A DNA stretch of 64,000 bases from Hymenobacter aerilatus (GTDB lineage Bacteria; Bacteroidota; Bacteroidia; Cytophagales; Hymenobacteraceae), in the NCBI RefSeq assembly GCF_022921095.1, contig NZ_CP095053.1, positions 3,204,501 through 3,268,500 on the forward strand, read 5' to 3'. Shown one piece after another: positions 46,625-56,704 of the stretch (positions are counted from its first letter, which is position 1; each line of letters begins with the position of its first letter). Both the position numbers and the translations under genes were made by a program. The notes beneath the pieces are model-generated. The model was not told the DNA's origin. It saw only the letters and a list, made by a program, of their open reading frames with translations, and made no database searches.

Positions 46625-47545
46625 CTACACAAACAGGCCGTCTACCGAGAGGTACCGCTCGCCGGTGTCGTAGCAGAAGGTGAGCACGCGGCTGCCTTGC
46701 GGCATTTCATCGAGCTTTTTGGCCACGGCGGCCAAGGACGCTCCAGAGGAAATGCCACCTAGTACGCCCTCTTCGCGAGCCGAACGACGCGTCATGTCAA
46801 AAGCCTCCTGCTGGCTAACCTGGATGGTACCATCCAGCACGTTGGTGTGGAGGTTTTCGGGAATGAAGCCGGCACCGATACCTTGAATGGGGTGCGGACC
46901 GGGTGCGCCGCCGCCGATAACGGGCGAGGCTTCGGGCTCTACGGCAAACACCTGCATATTTGGAAATTTCGGCTTCAGCACCTCGGCCACGCCGGTGATG
47001 TGGCCGCCAGTGCCTACCCCCGTAATGTAGTAGTCGAAGCCCTCGGGCGCATCCTCCAGAATTTCCTGGGCTGTGGCCTCTATATGCACCTGAATATTGG
47101 CGGGGTTGTCGAACTGCATGGGCATCCAAGCCTTGGGGTTTTCGGCTACCATTTCTTTGGCTTTTTCAATGGCGCCCTTCATGCCTTTCTCGCGAGGCGT
47201 GAGCTCCAATTGAGCACCGTAGGCCGACATCAGCCGGCGCCGCTCGATAGACATCGACTCGGGCATGACCAGCGTAATCTGGTAACCTTTCACGGCAGCC
47301 ACCATAGCCAGCCCTACCCCTGTGTTGCCCGAGGTGGGTTCAATAATTACGCTATCCGGAGTGAGGATGCCGTCTTTTTCGGCTTGCTCAATCATGGAGA
47401 GAGCAATGCGGTCTTTGATACTGCCGCCGGGGTTGGTACGCTCCGTTTTCACCCATACTTCTACGTCAGGGCGATGGGCAAACAGGCGGTTGACACGCAC
47501 CAGCGGTGCGCGACCGATGGTGTCCAGAATGGAATTAGCTTTCAT
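46625..47545 (-). CDS. cysK: Cysteine synthase (O-acetylserine sulfhydrylase)
   Basis: A 306-residue PLP enzyme: [38 protein letters not shown] with Schiff-base Lys44, [20 protein letters not shown] substrate loop, [20 protein letters not shown] phosphate loop and [15 protein letters not shown]. It makes cysteine from O-acetylserine and sulfide. The gene follows cysE by 150 bases on the same strand, so the two steps of cysteine synthesis are linked. CysK and CysM are hard to separate by sequence alone; length and motifs favour CysK. Confidence 0.95.
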   Translation of the reverse strand: MKANSILDTIGRAPLVRVNRLFAHRPDVEVWVKTERTNPGGSIKDRIALSMIEQAEKDGILTPDSVIIEPTSGNTGVGLAMVAAVKGYQITLVMPESMSIERRRLMSAYGAQLELTPREKGMKGAIEKAKEMVAENPKAWMPMQFDNPANIQVHIEATAQEILEDAPEGFDYYITGVGTGGHITGVAEVLKPKFPNMQVFAVEPEASPVIGGGAPGPHPIQGIGAGFIPENLHTNVLDGTIQVSQQEAFDMTRRSAREEGVLGGISSGASLAAVAKKLDEMPQGSRVLTFCYDTGERYLSVDGLFV

Positions 47546-47695
47546 GTAATGGGAATATGGTTGAGTGAGTTACTACGGGCAGCTTGTCAGACAGCATCTT
47601 ATTCGCTAGCGGCTGTTGGGGTGGGTGCTTACTTCCCTTTTCAGTCAGCAAGAAAAACAATCTTACCAAGCACTTGCTATGCAACAAGTACGTTT

Positions 47696-48523
47696 TTAAA
47701 TCGAAAATGAAATATCGGCTGTTGGGTCTTCGGTGCGGGTTACCTGTATCTGTGCTTGGTGGTAGACGCGCGAATGCGATGGTACACTTTCGGTCAGCCA
47801 CACATTGCCCCCAATAATACTATGGCGCCCGATAACCGTGCTACCCCCTAGGATAGTGGCACCGGCATATATCACCACGTTATCCTCGATAGTAGGATGG
47901 CGCTTGGTGTGCGCCAAATGCTTGGCTACGCTCAGAGCACCCAGGGTAACCCCCTGAAATATTTTTACGTGGGCGCCAATAACAGTGGTTTCGCCGATGA
48001 CAATGCCCGTGCCGTGGTCGATGCAGAAGGAAGGCCCGATTTGCGCACCGGGGTGTATGTCGACGCCGGTGCGGGTGTGGGCAAACTCGCTGAGCAGGCG
48101 CGGCACGCGGGGCACGGCCAAGCGGTGCAATGCATGAGCCAGCCGGTGCAACGCAATGGCATAGAAGCCTGGGTAGGTGGCAATGACCTCTAACATCCCT
48201 TCGGCGGCCGGATCGGCGGCGACAATGGCGGACGCATCCAGCAGCAGCAGTTCGCGCAGTTGCGGCAGCTGCGCAGTGAAGTCGGCGGCTACGGTGGGAG
48301 CCGGCTCAGCGAGTGGCACTACACTGAGCAGTACTGCCAGATCGGCGCGGAGCTGACTGATGGTAGCCGCTACGGCATCGGTCGTAGACAAAGGGCGGTC
48401 GGCACGCTCCGGAAACAGGAGTTGCAGTACTTGCTCGGCCCAATGGCAGAAAGCAGGCCCTGGCAGCGGCACGGCGGCCTGTTGGTGAGCGTGTGTGAGA
48501 GCGTGCAGAAAATCGTCGGACAT
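47696..48523 (-). CDS. cysE: Serine O-acetyltransferase
   Basis: A 275-residue protein. The N-terminal helical half ends at [20 protein letters not shown]; the C-terminal half is a left-handed beta helix of hexapeptide repeats with [20 protein letters not shown] (catalytic His), [27 protein letters not shown] and [20 protein letters not shown]. It acetylates serine with acetyl-CoA for CysK. The C-terminus continues beyond the last turn with a short extension. Length is typical of the EpsC/CysE class with a long N-terminal region. Confidence 0.95.
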   Translation of the reverse strand: MSDDFLHALTHAHQQAAVPLPGPAFCHWAEQVLQLLFPERADRPLSTTDAVAATISQLRADLAVLLSVVPLAEPAPTVAADFTAQLPQLRELLLLDASAIVAADPAAEGMLEVIATYPGFYAIALHRLAHALHRLAVPRVPRLLSEFAHTRTGVDIHPGAQIGPSFCIDHGTGIVIGETTVIGAHVKIFQGVTLGALSVAKHLAHTKRHPTIEDNVVIYAGATILGGSTVIGRHSIIGGNVWLTESVPSHSRVYHQAQIQVTRTEDPTADISFSI

Positions 48524-48700
48524 GGAGGCAAATGAAAGTAGCGGCAGCTGGCTGTTGCACTACACAAAATAGGAGCCGCTGAACGGTTTTCAACCAGCGG
48601 GCCGACCGGAAGGTTTAGCGCGACCCGTACAACCACCGTCCCCTACCCTGCGTTAGCTACCGTAATTCTCTCATCCACTCCATTTATACTTCCAAACACC

Positions 48701-49042
48701 ATGGCCGATACCACCATCACCAAAGTTGATTCCAAGCACTCTCCTACCGGCCCCGAGGGCGAAAAATACCTAGCATCCGGTGTCCACGTTTCGATGCGTA
48801 TGTGGGAAAACGAGCAGCCATCTGAGGCTAAAGAACCGTCTACCCGCCCTTACGAAACCGTAGGATATGTTATCAGCGGCCGGGCTGAATTGCATCTGGA
48901 AGGCCAGAAGGTAATTCTGGAACCCGGCAACTCGTGGGTAGTTCCTAAGGGTGCTTCGCATACCTACAACATTCTGGAAGCTTTCACGGCGGTAGAAGCT
49001 ACTTCGCCTCCAGCACAAGTACACGGCCGCGAGGAAAAATAG
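48701..49042 (+). CDS. Small cupin-domain protein
   Basis: A 113-residue single-cupin protein: MWENEQPSEAKEPSTRPYET, VGYVISGRAELHLEGQKVIL, EPGNSWVVPKGASHTYNILE and AVEATSPPAQVHGREEK. The motif-2 GNSWVVPKGASH is clear; the first-motif metal ligands are less complete (no HxH). Bacterial proteins of this size bind metals or small acids and have varied roles; none is evident here. It is an isolated gene with a strong hairpin after it. Confidence 0.88.
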   Translation: MADTTITKVDSKHSPTGPEGEKYLASGVHVSMRMWENEQPSEAKEPSTRPYETVGYVISGRAELHLEGQKVILEPGNSWVVPKGASHTYNILEAFTAVEATSPPAQVHGREEK

Positions 49043-49412
49043 CCTCCGGTTTTTATTCTGAATGCTATAACAGCTCGCTTTTTCTGTAGTGGAAAAGCGA
49101 GCTGTTATATAATATACCTTCTTATCTTAATATACAGAAGCACTACCGGCAGTTCCGATAATGGGATTTTTCTCCTTTGTATGCTTGGACCTCCTATTAC
49201 AGAACAGTCCTGTATATTATACAAGTATTTATAATATGTATTTTACTATAAATAACTGTCAATCTATCAAATACATCTTTTATTAGGATGTATTCAAGAT
49301 ATATTTTTACCCAGTAAACTTATCTTGTATTTCCTTTATTTCGGGTAGCATACCTGCTTCATTTTTGTAGAAAAGATGGTGACACTATTCTTTTCCTTTC
49401 TGCATTCTCACT
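49043..49412. other. AT-rich intergenic region before the T9SS gene
   Basis: This 370-base interval carries the cupin terminator (49067-49108) and, beyond it, very AT-rich DNA without an ORF of note. It probably contains the promoter of the secreted beta-helix gene; a CATTTTTG (one base off consensus) lies about 50 bases before its ATG. Confidence 0.55.
49067..49108 (+). terminator. Terminator after the cupin gene
   Basis: Perfect 16-base-pair stem ATAACAGCTCGCTTTT / AAAAGCGAGCTGTTAT with a 10-base loop, 24 bases after the stop. Confidence 0.88.
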
Positions 49413-52400
49413 ATGAAGCACTTTCTACATATTCCTACTCTCTTTCTAATAAGTGGCCTAAGCCTAGCAACCAAGCCGACACTGGGGCAGCAAACCGCTC
49501 CGACGGCTTTGTATGTGAACGATGCGATTACTACCAACGACGTATATACACAGGCGGCAGGCAATGACTTAACTGGGGATGGCACGCCCACAGCACCGTT
49601 TGCAACGGTAGGCCGTGCCTTGCAAGCGGCCTTGGCTGGTAACACTATTTATATAGATGCAGGTACCTACACCGAGCGTATTGCTTTAAACAAAACAGTG
49701 CATCTTCGTGGGGCAGGCACTGCCACGAATCGACCTAATGGGGCTACGGTTTTCAATGCGGGCTTACCCCAATCGGGCGCGCGGAGCCGTGAGGTAGGCT
49801 TACTCCTGACCGCGTCCGGCGGTACAGTGGCAGCGCCATTGGTTATTGCTGGCCTTACCATTCAGGCCTATGACTTTGGGATAGAAGCCGACGGCAGTGC
49901 CCGCGCTAACGTGGTGCTGGAAGACATAGAAATCCTGGATCAGCGGCAGTATGGAATTTTCTGGAATAGCATAGGCGGGGCCGACAACCTGACGTTTCGG
50001 CGGGTGCACATTGCCCGCACGGCCGTCGATCCGGCCAACGTGCGCACCAACTACAACGGCAGCAGTAGTCCGGCCGGTCGCGGCTTATTTATTGTCAACG
50101 GCACCAAGCAACATATCCTGATTGAGGGCGGCACCTACGAGCAAAACCGTCGGGCTGGCATTGACATCAATGACGGTAGCGTGAGCGATTTGATTATTCG
50201 CGACGTGCTGTTCTCGCAAAATGGTGGCGGCGCTATTGCGTTGCTGGGAGCCGGCGGCCAGCGCGATGCGGCCGGCAACTTCCTCACCCCGGCCGCGCTG
50301 ATTGAGCGCAACACCATTCGTAATAACGGCTCCAACGGGATGGAGTTGAAATCGGTGACGGGCAACGGACAGGCTAGTGGGCCGGGCAGCTTTGTGGTGA
50401 GAGAGAATGTGATTACGCGTCTCACTACCCGCCCCGATCCGTTACCCAACGGGCTGCCCGAAGATATTCCGACCAATTTGCTGGACGACAACGCAGCCAT
50501 TGCCTTCATCGACCGTGACCGAGGCGTTATTCAGGCGGGCGGCGGCGTAACCGGCGACTTGGTAACGGGCGGCGCCTACCTCGCCAACAATACGCTGGAA
50601 GGCTACATCGCCAGTGAACAGCAAAGCAACGTCAGCTCGGGCATCAACGGGTTCGGCATTGTGCTCGAGGGTAGCCACAACCGGGTTATCGGCAACCAGA
50701 TTACGCAGTGCCAGATTGGTGTTCAGGTGCAAGAGCGCCCTACCAACAGCACGGGGGTAGGCACGCCTTTCTTCGATATCAACCGAAATACCCAGCTTTC
50801 CACGCTAGATAACCTTATTCAGGACAATCGGCTGGAGAACTGCACACAGGCGTTGGTGGCCGTTAACCTGACCACGCCCGTAGCCGCGCCGCTGAACTGG
50901 CTTGGTAGCATCGAAGTCAGCCAGCTCTACGGCCCAGACAGTCAGAATGGCCTGGTAGCCACCATCAGCAAAAACGGGAGCACGTTTACGCGCGAAGCGC
51001 CAACCAGCGCGGCCGGACGCATTGCCTACTCGCCCTTTTTGCATAGCAACCAAGATGCTGCCGCCGACGCTGGCTTTCAGGGCGACCGAAACTACCTGCA
51101 CGTAGATGGCGCTAGTCCGGCCATCGTTCCCGGCGCCAGCTTGCAGCAGGGCCTGGAGTTGCTGACGGCAAACGGAACGCTGAGCGCCGTTGCTGGCACC
51201 TACGACGAGGCCCTGACCGTGGGCAAAGCGTTTACCCTAACTGCCACAGGTGCCACTACACTGCGCGACCTTACACTGGCCGGCAGCACTCTAACGCTGG
51301 GGGCTCCCTTCGGCCTGTCGGGAAACCTAACGCTCACAAATGGCCGCGTTGAGACTACCAGTACCAATCTGCTGTCGTTGTTGGCTACGGCCACAGCTAC
51401 GGCCGGCAATGCCGCTTCGTACATAGATGGCCCACTACGGAAGATTGGGAATCAAGCTTTTGTATTTCCGGTGGGTAAGAATGGTCAGTGGGCACGTGTG
51501 GGTATTTCGGCTCCTGGCGCTGTTGATGCAGGTTTCACGGCCGAGTACCAGTCGACTCAAGCAGCTAGCACCACCACTGATGTGACGCTTGCAGCCCCTC
51601 TCCACAACATCAGCGCCGTAGATACTTGGCAGCTGACGCACGATGGCGGCGCGTCGGAAAACGTGCGTGTGCAGTTGTTCTGGGAAAACGCATTCCGTAG
51701 CGGCATTGACGCCTTTACCAACGATTTGCAGGTAGCTCGCTATAATGGCAACACCTGGGTAAGCGCTGGCCACGGTGAGTTGAATGGTGAACTAATGACT
51801 GGCGCCGTGACTTCTGCCGATGCTGTAAGTCAGTTTGGCACCTTTACGCTGGGCTCACTTTCCGCCGATACAAACCCATTGATAACGGAGGTGGCTGCTC
51901 TGAAAGCCACCGAAGTGCAGCCCAACGTAGTGCAACTGGATTGGACTACCTCGGATGCAGTAGCCGTACGCGGCTTCGACATTGAACGCTCTTACGATCA
52001 GCAGAGCTGGCAGAAGATTGGGGCTGTGGCGAGCCGGCCTGCCACTCCGCAACGCGCCTACTCCTACCAAGACCGCCCCGACCGCACCAACGTTACGGCT
52101 TACTACCGACTGCAGCAAGTGTTGGCCAGCGGTAGTCGCGTGTCGACGCCGGCTGCCGTCAACCTTACCAGCGTGACGTTGCCTACCAAAGCAGCTGTTG
52201 CCTCCACGAACTTCAGCTTGTACCCCAATCCTGCTACGCGCCAAGTGCAAGTAGCCCTACCTACTACGGCCACGGGTGCCATCACAATCACACTCTTCGA
52301 TCTGACTGGCCGTACGGTTCTCACCCAAACGCTGCCAGCTAAATCCGGCGTTGCCCTACCCCTACCCGCATCCCTACCGGCAGGCACCTATATGGTCCGT

Positions 52401-52451
52401 GTGCAAGGCCAGGGTTTTGCTGATAGCGTAGTACGACTGGTGAAACAGTAA
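49413..52451 (+). CDS. Secreted parallel beta-helix protein with T9SS sorting domain
   Basis: A 1012-residue protein. Signal peptide MKHFLHIPTLFLISGLSLAT is cleaved near GQQ. Residues about 45-480 are a DUF1565/right-handed beta-helix region (PFATVGRALQAALAGNTIYI, GGTYEQNRRAGIDINDGSVS), followed by beta-rich repeats, then a fibronectin-like segment (VQLDWTTSDAVAVRGFDIER). The last about 75 residues (FSLYPNPATRQVQVALPTTA ... GTYMVRVQGQGF ... VVRLVKQ) form a type A T9SS C-terminal sorting domain. The protein is therefore exported across the outer membrane and anchored or released. Beta-helices often bind or cut polysaccharides; no catalytic set was identified. Confidence 0.93.
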   Translation: MKHFLHIPTLFLISGLSLATKPTLGQQTAPTALYVNDAITTNDVYTQAAGNDLTGDGTPTAPFATVGRALQAALAGNTIYIDAGTYTERIALNKTVHLRGAGTATNRPNGATVFNAGLPQSGARSREVGLLLTASGGTVAAPLVIAGLTIQAYDFGIEADGSARANVVLEDIEILDQRQYGIFWNSIGGADNLTFRRVHIARTAVDPANVRTNYNGSSSPAGRGLFIVNGTKQHILIEGGTYEQNRRAGIDINDGSVSDLIIRDVLFSQNGGGAIALLGAGGQRDAAGNFLTPAALIERNTIRNNGSNGMELKSVTGNGQASGPGSFVVRENVITRLTTRPDPLPNGLPEDIPTNLLDDNAAIAFIDRDRGVIQAGGGVTGDLVTGGAYLANNTLEGYIASEQQSNVSSGINGFGIVLEGSHNRVIGNQITQCQIGVQVQERPTNSTGVGTPFFDINRNTQLSTLDNLIQDNRLENCTQALVAVNLTTPVAAPLNWLGSIEVSQLYGPDSQNGLVATISKNGSTFTREAPTSAAGRIAYSPFLHSNQDAAADAGFQGDRNYLHVDGASPAIVPGASLQQGLELLTANGTLSAVAGTYDEALTVGKAFTLTATGATTLRDLTLAGSTLTLGAPFGLSGNLTLTNGRVETTSTNLLSLLATATATAGNAASYIDGPLRKIGNQAFVFPVGKNGQWARVGISAPGAVDAGFTAEYQSTQAASTTTDVTLAAPLHNISAVDTWQLTHDGGASENVRVQLFWENAFRSGIDAFTNDLQVARYNGNTWVSAGHGELNGELMTGAVTSADAVSQFGTFTLGSLSADTNPLITEVAALKATEVQPNVVQLDWTTSDAVAVRGFDIERSYDQQSWQKIGAVASRPATPQRAYSYQDRPDRTNVTAYYRLQQVLASGSRVSTPAAVNLTSVTLPTKAAVASTNFSLYPNPATRQVQVALPTTATGAITITLFDLTGRTVLTQTLPAKSGVALPLPASLPAGTYMVRVQGQGFADSVVRLVKQ

Positions 52452-52460
52452 GCCGCTTGT

Positions 52461-52514
52461 GCTTTATACAAAAAGGGCCTCAGTGAAATAACTGAGGCCC
52501 TTTTTGTATAAAGC
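52461..52514. terminator. Strong bidirectional terminator
   Basis: A perfect stem of about 24 base pairs: GCTTTATACAAAAAGGGCC / GGCCCTTTTTGTATAAAGC, extended by TCAGT / ACTGA around a 6-base loop. It lies between two convergent genes and can stop both. Confidence 0.93.
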
Positions 52515-52530
52515 ATAAAGCTACTACCGT

Positions 52531-54540
52531 CTACCGCACCAGTTCTACACGTTCTATTGTGTCCCCAATTTCCAAACGCTGCACAACGTCCATGCCGGCC
52601 ACCACCTGCGCGAAAATGGTGTAACGGCCATCGAGGTGGGGCGTAGGAGCGTGGGTGATAAACCATTGGCAGCTCTCGGTGTCTTTGCCAGCCGAGGCTA
52701 GGCCCACAGCACCCGCACCGTAGCGTAGGTTGGCCAACTCAGAGCGTATGTTGTAGTCGGTGCTGCCCCAACCGTCGCCGCGCGGACAACCGCCCTGGGC
52801 CACAAAGTTGGGCACTACCCGATGAAAGTTCTTGCCATCGTAAAACCCCTGCCGAATCAGTTCCACAAAGCTTGCCACGGAGCCGGGAGCCTCTTCTACC
52901 AGCAGCTGTAAGGTGATGACGCCCTTTCCCGTGCGTACTACCACGCGCTGAGTGGCTGGAATACTCGATACCACCGCCCAATCGATAGGGTGCGAAGCCG
53001 CCCGCGCCACGGGCGTAGGCGTAGCGGGTTGTTTCAAGAGGAAATCAAGCGTTTGTTGCACCGATTGCCACGCTTCCAGGTCACGGGGTAGGACGAGCTT
53101 GGCTTGAGCTTTTTGCAGAAAGCCCAGGTCGGGCAGCAGCGGGCGCAGGTTCAGCTTGGGGTTGCGTAGGGCTTCGGCCGCAATACCGAGTAGGGCTACA
53201 TCGCCGGTTTCGGCGGCTTGTCGTAATGCCAACGCAAACGAAGCCCGCTGCGCTTCCGGAAAATCGGCCTGCTGGCGCATGGCTACTAGCGCCTCCAGCC
53301 CATAGGTGCGCACTACCAACTGCTGCGTTGGCGCAAAGGTAGCTTGGCGTACAAACTCATACGCTGCCGGATCTTCGCCCAGCGCTTTCAGCAAATACCC
53401 TTTCTCGTACGGACTTCCCGCAGCAGTGTAGCGTGCCTGCACTGCCTGCCGTATGGCAGCCTGCGCCTGCTCGACAGAGCGTTGCTTTAGGGCCGCAGCC
53501 AGCAGGGTAGCCCGCACGCGCCACTGTACCAGCTTATTGGCTTTTTCCAGAAACAGCGTACCCGACTCCTGACTGGCGTTAGCCAGAAAAAACTCAGCCG
53601 CCGTCACGGCCACTTGGTCGTTTGCGTCTGTTAAAGCAGCCCAGGCAGCCTCCTTCACCTGCACGTACATGGCGGCATTCATGGCACGCAAAGCACTTAT
53701 TCGCACCCGGTAGTCCGCGTCGCGGCGGGCCAGGGTAGCTAACAGGGCGGGCACCGTGGCGGCGTGGCTGGCTTTGCCCAGCGCCAGCGCAGCAGCCCCT
53801 CGCACGGCATAGCTGGGGTCGGTTTGGGCAGACGTGACCAGCGAGGCCGCATACGGCGTTAGGTCGAGGCCGCGGGTGCGAGCCAAGGCGTTGGCCGCCG
53901 CCACACGAGCACTGCGGGGGTTCTCCTGCCCCAGCAATTGCACTAGCCGAGCCACAGCGGGCTCCGAGGTGATGCCACGCAGAGCAGCACGGTACAGTCC
54001 CCAGCTTTGCCCAACCAAGGTAGCAGTATCAGCGACTAGTGAGGTGGGTAGGCGCACCAACGCTGGCAAACCAGCGCGGGAAGTACATTTACCTAAGGCT
54101 TCCAACACCTCGGCTCGTACTGCCGCGTTGGGCTCAGCAGCTATTTGCTGACGCAACGTTGCTTCGGCGGTGCTATCGGCCATTTGTCCCAGGGCGTAGG
54201 CTACCGCACGCCGCACCGCAGCTTCCGAATCGTTGAGGTGAGTGTTGACCGCATCCGTGGCAGCTTTGTCCTGCACCGAGGCAAAGGCCAGCGCGGCTTG
54301 CTCGCGGTAGCGCGAATTTGGGCTTTCCAAGTACTTCAGCAGCGCGGGCGTCCGGCGCTCATCCTGGAGGGTAGCAATGCGGCGCAGCGTAGTGTCAGCA
54401 GCAAACTTGTTGGGAACCACCGCACCGGCCGGCGTAGTAACGGCGGGCTGTGTGGTGGTAGCGCAGGCGCTGCCGAGGACTAGCAAGGTGAATGCAGCGC
54501 CTACCTGCCAGCGCGTAAAGAAGGGAGTGTACAATGACAT
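52531..54540 (-). CDS. HEAT-repeat lipoprotein with C-terminal cyclophilin peptidyl-prolyl isomerase domain
   Basis: About 669 residues from the ATG at 54540 (MSLYTPFFTRWQVGAAFTLL), chosen over one seven codons earlier because it gives a standard lipoprotein signal ending VLGSAC. A long alpha-solenoid follows with HEAT-type repeats (YLESPNSRYREQAALAFASV, DSEAAVRRAVAYALGQMA, RDADYRVRISALRAMNAAMY). The C-terminal about 165 residues form a cyclophilin: FHRVVPNFVAQGGCPRGDG and SCQWFITHAPTPHLDGRYTI keep the Arg, Phe and Gln active-site positions. It probably assists folding of envelope proteins in the periplasm. The HEAT-cyclophilin fusion is uncommon outside Bacteroidota. Confidence 0.92.
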   Translation of the reverse strand: MSLYTPFFTRWQVGAAFTLLVLGSACATTTQPAVTTPAGAVVPNKFAADTTLRRIATLQDERRTPALLKYLESPNSRYREQAALAFASVQDKAATDAVNTHLNDSEAAVRRAVAYALGQMADSTAEATLRQQIAAEPNAAVRAEVLEALGKCTSRAGLPALVRLPTSLVADTATLVGQSWGLYRAALRGITSEPAVARLVQLLGQENPRSARVAAANALARTRGLDLTPYAASLVTSAQTDPSYAVRGAAALALGKASHAATVPALLATLARRDADYRVRISALRAMNAAMYVQVKEAAWAALTDANDQVAVTAAEFFLANASQESGTLFLEKANKLVQWRVRATLLAAALKQRSVEQAQAAIRQAVQARYTAAGSPYEKGYLLKALGEDPAAYEFVRQATFAPTQQLVVRTYGLEALVAMRQQADFPEAQRASFALALRQAAETGDVALLGIAAEALRNPKLNLRPLLPDLGFLQKAQAKLVLPRDLEAWQSVQQTLDFLLKQPATPTPVARAASHPIDWAVVSSIPATQRVVVRTGKGVITLQLLVEEAPGSVASFVELIRQGFYDGKNFHRVVPNFVAQGGCPRGDGWGSTDYNIRSELANLRYGAGAVGLASAGKDTESCQWFITHAPTPHLDGRYTIFAQVVAGMDVVQRLEIGDTIERVELVR

Positions 54541-54606
54541 AGTTGCCCCTAAAATAGACAAAAGCCTATAGGTAGCAGCGGCCTGAAATAGGTTTATGCC
54601 CAGCTA

Positions 54607-55680
54607 TTATTCCGCGGGTTCATCAGCGGCTACGGCCTCTAGCTGCTGCGTGAGCGTGGCAAACAGCACCTCGTTGCCTCGCTGTTGGTAGTGTCTCAAC
54701 TTCTCCGCAAATGCATCTACGTCGTAGAGAAAAGCCCGCACATTATCGGCAGTGAGGGCGGTGAAGTGCCGACCATAGCCTAGCTTTTCTACCTCTGCCG
54801 CATTCAAAAACTGCTCGAACTGGGCCGGAATGGGCACCGCGCAGATGGGTTTGTGTAGGTATACTGCCTCGCTGATCAGCGAAAAACCACCGTTGGTAAG
54901 CACGGCACGGGCACTGGCAAGGTCCTCTATAAATTCTTGCTCGCTGAAAGCCCGCAGGTGCACGTTGCCGTGGCTTTCTTCCTTATTGAAGCCGTACACT
55001 CGAAACTCCTGACCCGGCAGTGCCTGCAGCAGCGGCACCAGGTTGGTTTGGGTGGTGGCTGACTGGTATACCAACACGTGCTGGCCACGGGTAGGCTGCG
55101 CGGTCAGAATCTCGGGGCGAATGATAGGCGGCACCAACGTAGTATTGGGCTTGCAGAGTGGCAGCGTGAAGAAAGTGGTAATGAGGTAGTGCCGGCTTCG
55201 GGGCAGCTTAGCACGCACAATCTGCCTTGCTAACTGCAGATGCTCCCGCTCGGTGGGCGGCACAGTGATATCCAACTCCGTCCTACTGATTATCTGCATG
55301 TTATCGATACTGATAACGGGTAGGCCCTTCCAGCGGGCAAAGAAATAGCTGAAGGACTCGAAATCCGAAATGACGATATTGGGCGCAAACGTACCCAGCA
55401 ATTCACGGTACCGGGCAAAGTTGACGCGCAGACTTTCCGGGGCCGTGCGCAGTGTGAGCGCCACCGTCCGCACGCGCGACACCGTAACGTCTTTGTACGC
55501 CAGGTGAAAGCCTTTTATTTCGTGTACGCGTCCCGGAAAATTGCGGGCCAGCATCTGGTAGGCACGGCTGCTGCTCACTACCTGCACCTCGTGCCCCTGC
55601 TTCAACAGCCACGCAATTACCACTTTGCTACGAGTAGCATGCCCTAGTCCCTCGCCGGGCACGCCGTACAGAATCTTCAT
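54607..55680 (-). CDS. MurG-like glycosyltransferase (GT28/GT1-like)
   Basis: A 357-residue GT-B protein: KILYGVPGEGLGHATRSKVV with the Gly-rich acceptor loop, APNIVISDFESFSYFFARWK, then ARAVLTNGGFSLISEAVYLH and KPICAVPIPAQFEQFLNAAE, which are the donor-site motifs of MurG/UGT-like enzymes. It corresponds to the MJ1255-type family of uncharacterised glycosyltransferases. It lies outside the polysaccharide cluster and just downstream of an outer-membrane protein gene on the same strand. Possible targets are glycolipids; none can be assigned. Confidence 0.88.
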   Translation of the reverse strand: MKILYGVPGEGLGHATRSKVVIAWLLKQGHEVQVVSSSRAYQMLARNFPGRVHEIKGFHLAYKDVTVSRVRTVALTLRTAPESLRVNFARYRELLGTFAPNIVISDFESFSYFFARWKGLPVISIDNMQIISRTELDITVPPTEREHLQLARQIVRAKLPRSRHYLITTFFTLPLCKPNTTLVPPIIRPEILTAQPTRGQHVLVYQSATTQTNLVPLLQALPGQEFRVYGFNKEESHGNVHLRAFSEQEFIEDLASARAVLTNGGFSLISEAVYLHKPICAVPIPAQFEQFLNAAEVEKLGYGRHFTALTADNVRAFLYDVDAFAEKLRHYQQRGNEVLFATLTQQLEAVAADEPAE

Positions 55681-55688
55681 GCTAATAG

Positions 55689-55781
55689 GTGAGATGGTGA
55701 AATGGTGAGTCTGATGTTCTGCCGATGCTAATTGTGCAAGCTGCGTATGAGAACGACAAACTCACCACTTTACCATCTCAC
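55689..55781. repeat. 22-base inverted repeat in an intergenic gap
   Basis: GTGAGATGGTGAAATGGTGA (extended by GT) at 55689-55710 recurs inverted at 55760-55781 with two mismatches. It lies between the MurG-like gene and the next lipoprotein gene, so it may act as a transcript-shaping hairpin. Confidence 0.6.
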
Positions 55782-55789
55782 TATTTCGT

Positions 55790-56704
55790 CTACCGGGTAG
55801 GCACGCGGAACTGCAGGCCTATGCTTGGCACAATGGTGAGGCCTTTGAGCGAGGTAGAAGCGTTGTTGAGCAGCGCAAACGTGCCGTAGTTCTGATAGAA
55901 AATCGACAGCGACGGGATGACATACGCGTAGCGGTAACCGATTTTGACGTTGGCAAAGGCCCCGAATGACGAGAAATTTTGCTTGCTAAGCGGCAGGTCC
56001 GGAATACGTTGGTCGGTGCCGCGGTAGAAGATGTTGTTGGGCTGAAAGCGGTAGCTTAGGAATGTATGCGCATACACTACACCATAGGAGAAAGCGCCTT
56101 TCTCCTCTTCTGGCCCAAACGACTGACTGAACACCAGCGGCACCAGCAAATCGTGGCGGGAAGCCCGGAAGCCCACTGCATCGGTGATGTTGTCCAGAAA
56201 CGCTAGGCCGGGCAGTTTGGCCCGTTGCGTGGCGTATTGCAGGCCAATGCTGGCGTAGGTGTCGCCGCCCCTACCCTGCGGGTGCTCTACGGAGCCCACA
56301 GGCCCCAAAAACTGGTACATGGCATCGAATACGTGCGAGCCAAACGCATACTTATAGCCCACATCGAGGCGGTCGAGCACGCCGTAACGCAGGTAGAGGT
56401 CGGCGGTGGGCTGCACGGGGTCCAGCACGTAGGCCAGCGCCGCAGCTTGCAGGTTGGTCACCGTCTGATTGTACTGTACCGTATCCTTACCGGCGGTTCT
56501 TTCAGCAGCCGACCGAAGGGCCGAGCCAGCCTTGCCAAGCGTGGCCGTTGGCACGTTGAACGCCGCATTGCCCCCTACTCGGAACTCACCTCGCGGAGTC
56601 ACCTTTCCTGTGCTGACGATGGTGCGTGGCGCCACGCAGGAGGTAGCAGCTAGCAGCGACGCAGCGGCTGCCCAAGAAAAAACGCGATGAAGTGAAAGGC
56701 GCAT
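55790..56704 (-). CDS. Outer-membrane lipoprotein, probable beta-barrel
   Basis: About 304 residues from the ATG at 56704 (MRLSLHRVFSWAAAASLLAA), preferred over one ten codons upstream because it opens a lipoprotein signal ending ATSC. The mature protein is rich in alternating aromatic residues (YLRYGVLDRLDVGYKYAFGS, VYAHTFLSYRFQPNNIFYRG, NVKIGYRYAYVIPSLSIFYQ), typical of Bacteroidota outer-membrane beta-barrel proteins. I recognise no named family. The neighbour is another predicted lipoprotein gene on the same strand, with 169 bases between. Confidence 0.85.
   Translation of the reverse strand: MRLSLHRVFSWAAAASLLAATSCVAPRTIVSTGKVTPRGEFRVGGNAAFNVPTATLGKAGSALRSAAERTAGKDTVQYNQTVTNLQAAALAYVLDPVQPTADLYLRYGVLDRLDVGYKYAFGSHVFDAMYQFLGPVGSVEHPQGRGGDTYASIGLQYATQRAKLPGLAFLDNITDAVGFRASRHDLLVPLVFSQSFGPEEEKGAFSYGVVYAHTFLSYRFQPNNIFYRGTDQRIPDLPLSKQNFSSFGAFANVKIGYRYAYVIPSLSIFYQNYGTFALLNNASTSLKGLTIVPSIGLQFRVPTR

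Noticed and set aside
46847..47710. 287-codon plus-strand ORF
   Set aside because: Antisense shadow of cysK; no signal or motif of its own.
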